A stretch of 64,000 nt of DNA from Sequoia sempervirens (Eukaryota > Streptophyta > Pinopsida > Cupressales > Cupressaceae): contig VDFB02321241.1 in assembly GCA_007258455.2 (NCBI GenBank), positions 1 through 64,000 of the forward strand, written 5' to 3'. The position numbers were made by a program, and so were the translations under genes. Below, one piece after another: positions 58,040 to 64,000 of the stretch (within the stretch, counting starts at the first letter, position 1; each line of letters starts with the position of its first letter). The notes under the pieces were generated by a model. It made no database searches, was not told the DNA's origin, and saw only the letters and a list, made by a program, of their open reading frames with translations.

Positions 58040-58964
58040 ATGACAACCATTGAACTTATGGAACTTAAGGCACAATTGGATGAATTGTTGTCAAAAGGAC
58101 TGATAAGACCAAGTGTTTCACCTTGGGGAGCATCAGTCATCTTTGTTAAAAAGAAAGATGGTACATTGTGTTTGTGCATTGACTATCGTATGCTTAAAAA
58201 AGTTACAGTTAAGAACAAGTATCTATTGCCACACATTGACGACCTTTTTGACCAAATGAGGGGTGTCGTTGTATTCTCTAAAATTGATCTGAGATCTGGA
58301 TATCACCAATTGAGGGTTAAGGATGAAGATATATTTAAAACTATATTTAAAACTAGATAGTCACTATGATTTCACCATTTTACCTTTTGGTTTAATAAAT
58401 GCACTTGCAACATTCATGAACTTGATGAATAGTTTGTTTAGGGATTACCTTGACAAATTTGTACTAGTTTTTCTAGATGATATTTTGATTTATTCTAGAA
58501 ATGAGGAAGAACATTGCAAGCATTTTGAAATGGTCCTACAATGTCTAAGAGAACATAGATTGTATGGTAAACTTTCCAAGTGTACATTATTCCAAAAGAG
58601 GGTACATTATCTAGGTCATGTGATTTTGGCTGAAGGAATTTCAATAGACACAACTAAGATCAAAGCAATACTTGAGTGGCCTATACCAAAAAATGTGTTG
58701 AAAGTAAGAAGTTTCATGGGTCTAGTAGGATACTATAGGAAGTTCATAGCAAACTTTTCTAAAATCACTTTTCCAATTACTTCTTTACAAAAGAAAGGAA
58801 AGAATTTTGTATGGAATGAGAAGTGTCAAGAAGATTTTGACCTACTCAAAGAGAAGTTAACCACCGTACTGATCTTAAAAGTACCAGATTATGAGAGTAA
58901 CTTTACAGTTATTATAGATGCATGCAGAGAAGGGATAGGAAGTGTATTAATGCAAGATGGGTAA
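58040..58964 (+). pseudogene. Reverse transcriptase of the gypsy element
   Basis: N-terminal part 58,040-58,340: [60 protein letters not shown]. After a frameshift near 58,340 the palm continues: FTILPFGLINALATFMNLMN, KFVLVFLDDILIYSRNEEEH with the FLDD catalytic box, HYLGHVILAEGISI, and the connection FMGLVGYYRKFIANFSKI. In-frame TAA at 58,962. The catalytic box itself is intact. Confidence 0.92.
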
Positions 58965-59252
58965 GTGATAGCCCATGAATCTAGAAATCTGAAACCTTAT
59001 GAGATGAATTATTCACCACATGATTTAGAATTAGCAGTTGTGGTACACACTCTACAAATGTGGAGGAACTATTTGCTAAGAAAGCCCTTTGAGATGAAAA
59101 CTGACCATAATGGGTTAAATTTCCTTTTTATTCAACCTAATCTGAATGCTAGGCATAGAAGATGGTTAGAAATGATAGTTGACTATGATTTTAATATCAG
59201 TTATATAAAGGGGAAGGAAATTTGGGTTTTCAATGTATTAAGTAGAAGATGA
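58965..59252 (+). pseudogene. RNase H of the gypsy element
   Basis: Begins before the stop with VIIDACREGIGSVLMQDG. It continues with HESRNLKPYEMNYSPHDLEL (glutamate), then FEMKTDHNGLNFLF (aspartate) and ARHRRWLEMIVDYDFNISYI. It ends FNVLSRR, where the family has DALSRR. Confidence 0.9.
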
Positions 59253-59786
59253 CATATTGCTTCCATAGTAACAATTCAAACTAATTTTAGACAATACAAG
59301 TGGGAAGACTACTTACCCTTAGTGGAATTTGCTTGCAATAATTCTTATCATTCTACAATAAAGATGGCTCCTTTCGAAGATTTGTATGGATTAAAGTGTC
59401 AAACTCCTATAAGTTGGGATAAACTTGAGGATCGAGTAAGTCTTGGGCTAGAGATGTTATCCAAAATGGATGAGCAAGTTAATATTTTTAAGCAAAGGAT
59501 AGTTGAAGCTAACAATAGGTAGAAGAGCTATGTTGATGCTAAGAAAGTGCCCTGTAATTTTTCCATAGGTGACAAAGTATTGTTGAGAGCGAAACCTTAC
59601 AAGAGCTCCATTAAATTTGGAAAGTATTCTAAGTTAGACTCGCATTATGTTGGAACTTTTGAGATTCTAGAGGAAGTGAATCTAGTAGCTTATCATATCG
59701 CATTTTCGCCAACTCTTGCCAAAATGCATAATGTCTTCCATGTGTCCTACCTTAAAAAGTATATACCAAAGTATAATCATATATAA
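59253..59786 (+). pseudogene. Integrase remnant with deleted zinc and catalytic domains
   Basis: After SRR comes HIASIVTI, then at once YKWEDYLPLVEFACNNSYHS and TIKMAPFEDLYGLKCQTPIS, the end of the integrase core. The HHCC zinc domain and the first two catalytic acids, normally about 250 residues, are missing. The C-terminal part is present: NFSIGDKVLLRAKPYKSSIK, GTFEILEEVNLVAYHIAFSP, HNVFHVSYLKKY. This copy cannot integrate by itself. Confidence 0.9.
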
Positions 59787-60004
59787 TTGATTGGACTACT
59801 TTATAGGTACGAGACCCCGAAGGAGTAAATCTTGAGCCCGTCAAGGTGCTAGGAACACATAAGATACGCTTATGTAATAGAAAATTCTTGCAGTGAAAAG
59901 TCTAGTGGGACTAGTACGCAGAAGACTCAACTACTTGGGAGGACTATATGCGGAAATTCAGCAAAAGTTTCCTCATATTCTTAATGATTTTGAGAATGTG
60001 TGAA
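59787..60004 (+). pseudogene. Chromodomain-like C-terminal tail
   Basis: VNLEPVKVLGTHKIRLCNRK, then a stop, then a tryptophan-containing segment with TTWEDYMRKFS. The pattern (EPVxILxxRxxxLRN..W..ATWE) is that of the integrase tail and chromodomain of chromoviruses, which guides insertion into heterochromatin. Two or three stops are present. Confidence 0.7.
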
Positions 60005-60067
60005 TAATGTATCATTAGTTGTTTATTTTATAATAATCCCTAAAGCCATCAGGGATGATGATTCATA

Positions 60068-60078
60068 AGGGGGGAGTA
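60068..60078 (+). promoter_or_regulatory. Polypurine tract
   Basis: AGGGGGGAGTA directly before the 3' LTR start TGTTACACCCC. Confidence 0.85.
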
Positions 60079-60339
60079 TGTTACACCCCAATTGTGTAGT
60101 TACTATTTCCTATTACTACTTTGGGTAAATATGAATGTAATGTGGATTTTGGAGATGAATAAATTATGTTTGTACATTGTTATCAATATGAACTTTATCT
60201 CATTTGATGTTATCTTAGTTGATTTTATTCATGGAGAAATACTGCATATATGAGAATTGATGGTTATTGGATTATTATTTTATTTCTTGGAGATGTTTTA
60301 TGTATATTCCATATGTTGTGAACAATTAATTGTCGTGTG
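60079..60339 (+). repeat. 3' LTR of the gypsy element, truncated to 261 bp
   Basis: Matches 52,147-52,404 closely up to GTCGTGTG, then unrelated sequence starts. The remaining ~2.8 kb of LTR is not found in the window, so it was either displaced by an insertion or lost. Confidence 0.88.
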
Positions 60340-60340
60340 G

Positions 60341-63226
60341 TGGAACCCTAAAAAAAAATTTCATCGCCCCATTGGATCCATCGCCAAGCCTGTGATTTTT
60401 ATCCCCCATTTTCACTAGGGTTTAGGGTTTATCACTCCATTCATTTGTACCCTTAATCCTTTTATTGGCTTGTATTTGCTCATTGACCAACTATATCAGG
60501 TCATCGATTAATCAAGTGGAATTTTATGACCTTTGTCATCATCATTTTAACCACCCCTATCTTTCAAGTTACTCAATTTACCTAGGAGGTCCCTCTTTTA
60601 AGAACAAATCTCGCCCATCTACTTTTAAGCACCACTTGAATTCATCTCCCATTGCACGATCTGTTTGAACCACTTGTGGCCATCTCGTGATGAGCAATGC
60701 ATTACTTTTCAAACCGCGGGCTTTCATCACCCATCGTGTGTTCCATTCTCACCATTAGAGAGTAACAAGAGATAAGCATTGTGGTTAATTCCTTAACCCT
60801 TGTTGGCCCTGGCACTATTGCTAGTTGTATCATGTCATCCAAAGGAGAACCCATGATCGCCAATGGGTGGAGTTTTCCCCATCACGCAGGTTGAATTTAT
60901 CACCAGTTGAAACTGCTCGACAAAAGGGGGAACCCGCGAAAGAAAGGATCTCCAGCTAAGATCTTCCCATAATCAAATCAGTGGCTAGTATCTCATCATT
61001 GGCTTCAAGGCCATCACTTGATGAGGTTCCAAAGTGGAATGTGAACTCGTGATGGGCGATGTGTTTCAGGATGTGGCTAGGATTTTCCCACAATCATCAG
61101 GATTGACAAAAGACGAGTTGAGGATGATAGAGTGAAGATGCGGATGGGTACATGGCAACCTTTAAGAACATCATTGTTGTTTCTAAGTATGATCAATAAA
61201 GCAAGTGGCAATTCTTAATGTTCCTTGTTGATCAAGTTTAAATCCAAGGCAATCGACAGTTGAGATGCAACATGCAGTAATTGATCCTTTTTCTCACGCG
61301 AGGGAGCCAAGATGGCCATTAATTACGACTAGCCTCAAATTCCTCTATTTAATGAGGATTCTCTATACCTTGTTAAATCATTCTTAAATCACCATGGCAT
61401 AGAGTTGATTGTTATGAGTACTAGAGAAGTAATTTCAGAGTTTGCAATGAGGTAGTACAAAGGTGGTTGTGTGGTGTCTCTTGGTGTGTAAGTGTGTATG
61501 CTTATTGCATTGTTGTTATGGTTCAATTATTTTTTGTGTTTGGTATCTGTGGGAATTTTCTAGAATTTGTGCTTTGTATTCTTCTGCATAATTGGCTCTA
61601 GTTCATATTGTATCCTGAGAAAATGAGTGAGTTGAGTACTCTCATTACACAAGTCCAAAGGTCTAGAAGATTAAGTATGTAAGATCAGTTGCATACATAT
61701 TTGAAGCCAAACCACTCCCACTAGAGGTGCCAATTGTCCCTAAAGGAAAAAGGAGTGTATGCAAGAGAAGTGAATTTTTTTTTGTTAAGAGCACCTATGT
61801 GAAGAGGGAGGAGTTGACCTTGACCCTAGCCAATGGCTTGCTTCTCTTGTACCTTATAACAACTCTGACGATGAGATTATTATTTCAACTCTACTCTCTA
61901 TAAAAAGGCCCAGTGAGGGTGTTTACTCGGTGGCTAACAAGGCCGAGTAACACCCATGTCCTCCTTCAATGGTGTTTGGTTTTTGGGTGCTATGATGATT
62001 GGACTTCCAGGTGGTTGGTTCATGGCTTTGTGCCATTGATAGTGATGGTGATTATTCCGGTATTGGTGAACATGCCGATTTTGATGATGCCTTTTGAAAG
62101 GCTTGCATGGCATCTTCAACAAATGGATTGAACCCTTTTTTCCTTTTGCTTTCCCATGGTGGTGAAATGATTGAAGATATAATGGTCTGGGAATCAACCC
62201 TAATGAAATGAAATGAATTTTGAAATTATCATGAAATGTAATTACATTTGAGCCAGATGTTGGTTGCTCCCTTGTATTATAAAAGGGATTTCATGGCAAG
62301 TAATGTAAGGGGTTTGATCAAAAAAATTAGTCCAGTACGTTTTAGGTGAAATTTGAAGTGCAGAAAACAAACATAAGTGCAAAATGCTTGATAAATCTAC
62401 TTGGAAATTGTCTTGGGTGTAGGTTATATATGTAATAGTATTAAATGGTTTTACATAGATTACTGATATTGAAACAAATATAAATTCAAAAACATATACT
62501 CTCCTTTTGTAAAATTTTTCAGATCATAAATGAAATTATCAAAGATATTTTCATTTGTAATCAATGGTTCAATGGAATGTATGACTTTATTTCTTTGCTT
62601 TAACTCAAAGGGTTAATTAGAATGCTTGAGAAGAGTCATGGGTCTATGAGAATTTGCGAGGATTTGATAAGAAGTGATGTTTTGGATAATGTGAGTTTTT
62701 GTATTGCAAGGCATTACAAAGATAGTCCACCTATATGTTAGAATTAAATAATTAGTGTATTACTGGTTGTTTCATATTTGACTCTATTTACCCAATTGAT
62801 GAAGCATTGGCTTGTTTATCAAGAATTCATGCAACTAAGTGAATAAGTAGTATTCCTAGCAATGGATTCAAAATAAGAACAATACTTATTAAAATTTCAC
62901 CAATTCTAAAATTTAAGTTTGAAATACATTGACATTCCTAGCAAATAGACATTTATTTACTCAAAGACCTACCAAATCCTTGGTGAATTTTTGTGTATTT
63001 TCCTCAGGTAGGAATGAATATGTGTTGAATTTTTCTTAAGGAATTGAAATATCAAATGAAAACAAGAAGGAATAACCTCCTTGGTCCCACAGAGCCTAAA
63101 GTGCAAGAGTAGAGACCTCATAATTCTCTATTCGTTGTGTGGGCCACTAACCTTAGGGAATTTTTGAACATAAGTGTTGGCTACCCTTTATAGAATTCCA
63201 AGGCTTAGCTAGAAAAAACACCAACA
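60341..63226 (+). repeat. Putative LTR of another element, inserted in the 3' LTR
   Basis: Starts TGGAACCCTAAAA at the point where the gypsy LTR breaks. It ends CCAACA just before a primer-site-like TGGTGACTCTGTTGGGGA. It contains TATAAAAA at 61,899-61,906. CATCGCCC/CATCACCC words recur at 60,360-61,080. Length (2.9 kb) suits a Tat/Ogre-type element. The second LTR lies outside the window, so the call is an inference. Confidence 0.5.
61899..61906 (+). promoter_or_regulatory. TATA box in the putative LTR
   Basis: CTCTATAAAAAGGCCC context, a good plant TATA consensus. Confidence 0.5.
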
Positions 63227-63230
63227 GAAA

Positions 63231-63248
63231 TGGTGACTCTGTTGGGGA
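63231..63248 (+). promoter_or_regulatory. Putative primer-binding site
   Basis: TGGTGACTCTGTTGGGGA resembles the TGGCGACTC..CTGGGGA site I recall from some plant Ty3/gypsy elements. Related GGTGACTC words recur at about 63,388 and 63,476. Confidence 0.5.
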
Positions 63249-64000
63249 AAATTATCATTGTCCAGTCATAGATTTTTATATTGTAGAGTCAAATGGTGTG
63301 ATAAATCTAAACATCCTATTCAGATATTGTAGAATTCTTAAACCTAGTGAAAAGTATTCATAGCAACAAAGCTTGAAAGATTTGAAGGTGACTCCGCTAT
63401 TGGAGCAAACTCATAATGAAATTTATTTTGAAGACACTTCATCTCATTTGAAGTATAATCCTCTAAAGAGAGGTGGTGACTCTGACTCAAAGAAGCTAAC
63501 AAAGAACACAATAAAGCTTCAGATTTGCAAATTTCAAGATCGAAGGTAGATGATTACTCTGAAACTCCAGGTATTCACATGCATTTGAAGAGATATTGTT
63601 ATATTTGCAGATAATTTATTGGAAGTTTCAAGATATGGGATATAAATATTCCCCAATTTGATGAAATAGCACTAAGGTAGGGAAAGAAATGGTAATTTTG
63701 GCATAGTCTTAAAGTGAAATTGAAAATAGGTGTAAAATCTTGTCATATTCATGAATTTTTCTTGTTGAAAGATACTATGCAAAATAGAACTAGAAGATCT
63801 ATGTTGTAAAGGCTTGAGAACATAAATATAAAATGAACTTGAATTTCCTTTTGATAACATTGACAAGGTTTGCAAAAGTGGTATAAGATGTCTTGTCAAA
63901 TTGTACATCTGGAAGCAAACTTGAATGCAATGACACATGATGAGTACCCTTTGTCACATCAAAGGAATTTTAGTGCTGAAAGGTATAGAGCCATAAATTT
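63249..64000 (+). other. Leader of the last element, running off the window
   Basis: No coding region recognised. Contains two further GGTGACTC words. The element's gag would lie to the right of base 64,000. Confidence 0.4.

Larger units (their letters stand above)
52147..60339 (+). mobile_element. Ty3/gypsy chromovirus-type retrotransposon, decayed, 3' LTR truncated
   Basis: Order: 3.1-kb 5' LTR, tRNA-Met primer site, gag, protease, reverse transcriptase, RNase H, integrase remnant, chromodomain-like tail, polypurine tract, 261 bp of 3' LTR. From protease to tail the frame is mostly one (the RT N-terminus is shifted). Gag contains several stops. The order protease-RT-RNaseH-integrase places it in Ty3/gypsy. 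Confidence 0.92.

Noticed and set aside
61913..62197. Overlapping ORFs on both strands
   Set aside because: Opposite-strand overlap, no family signature, located in a putative LTR just after its TATA box.
1..64000. CRISPR arrays, bacterial operons or phage modules
   Set aside because: Introns, plant LTR elements, SINEs and a eukaryotic clathrin gene show nuclear plant DNA; no regular spacer-repeat array exists.

Overview
The window looks like repeat-dominated nuclear DNA of a large plant genome, most likely a gymnosperm (conifer). The evidence is AT-rich sequence, several nested LTR retrotransposons with 1.3-3 kb LTRs, gag-only elements without pol, telomere-like sequence inside the chromosome arm, and unprocessed host-gene debris. 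The clade is an inference. I find no gene that looks intact and functional; every recognisable coding region carries stops, frameshifts or insertions.

Layout from left to right. 2.7-6.1 kb: decayed CACTA (En/Spm) TNP2-type transposase. 6.5-12.0 kb: Mutator-like element with ~0.9 kb inverted arms and a perfect 9-bp target duplication, carrying tandem repeats and degenerate telomere-like motifs. 12.2-12.85 kb: minisatellite. 13.2-27.1 kb: chimeric, intron-containing clathrin heavy chain pseudogene. Consecutive clathrin exons are arranged in three partly duplicated blocks, two of them preceded by the same piece of an unrelated unknown ORF. The last recognisable exon is split by a 9.7-kb non-autonomous Tat-like LTR element (17,242-26,931; TSD GATAT/GATAC), whose LTRs carry an unusual family of 34-bp palindromes. 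27.9-28.45 kb: 3' terminus of a CACTA element.

28.45-45.29 kb: a LINE cut in two by a gag-plus-protease LTR element (28,812-41,116). The 5' LTR of that element is itself split by a 7.3-kb minus-strand element (29,096-36,401), which encodes a roughly 1,190-codon decayed polypeptide I do not recognise. This polypeptide shares a motif with the unknown ORF fused to clathrin, so both may belong to one undescribed gag-like or element-borne family.

45.3-52.1 kb: AT-rich DNA with two tRNA-type SINEs, a 1.7-kb solo LTR (TSD AACAT), and GA/CT tracts that switch strand. 52.1-60.3 kb: Ty3/gypsy chromovirus with a 3.1-kb 5' LTR, decayed gag-pol, the integrase catalytic core deleted, and a chromodomain-like tail. 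Its 3' LTR stops after 261 bp where another LTR element appears to begin (60,341 to the window end).

The insertion order can be read directly. The LINE is older than the gag-only LTR element inside it, which is older than the minus-strand element in its LTR. The clathrin rearrangement is likewise older than the Tat-like insertion. A speculative reading is that one long CACTA element runs from before base 1 to 28,446 and carries the clathrin segment as captured host DNA.
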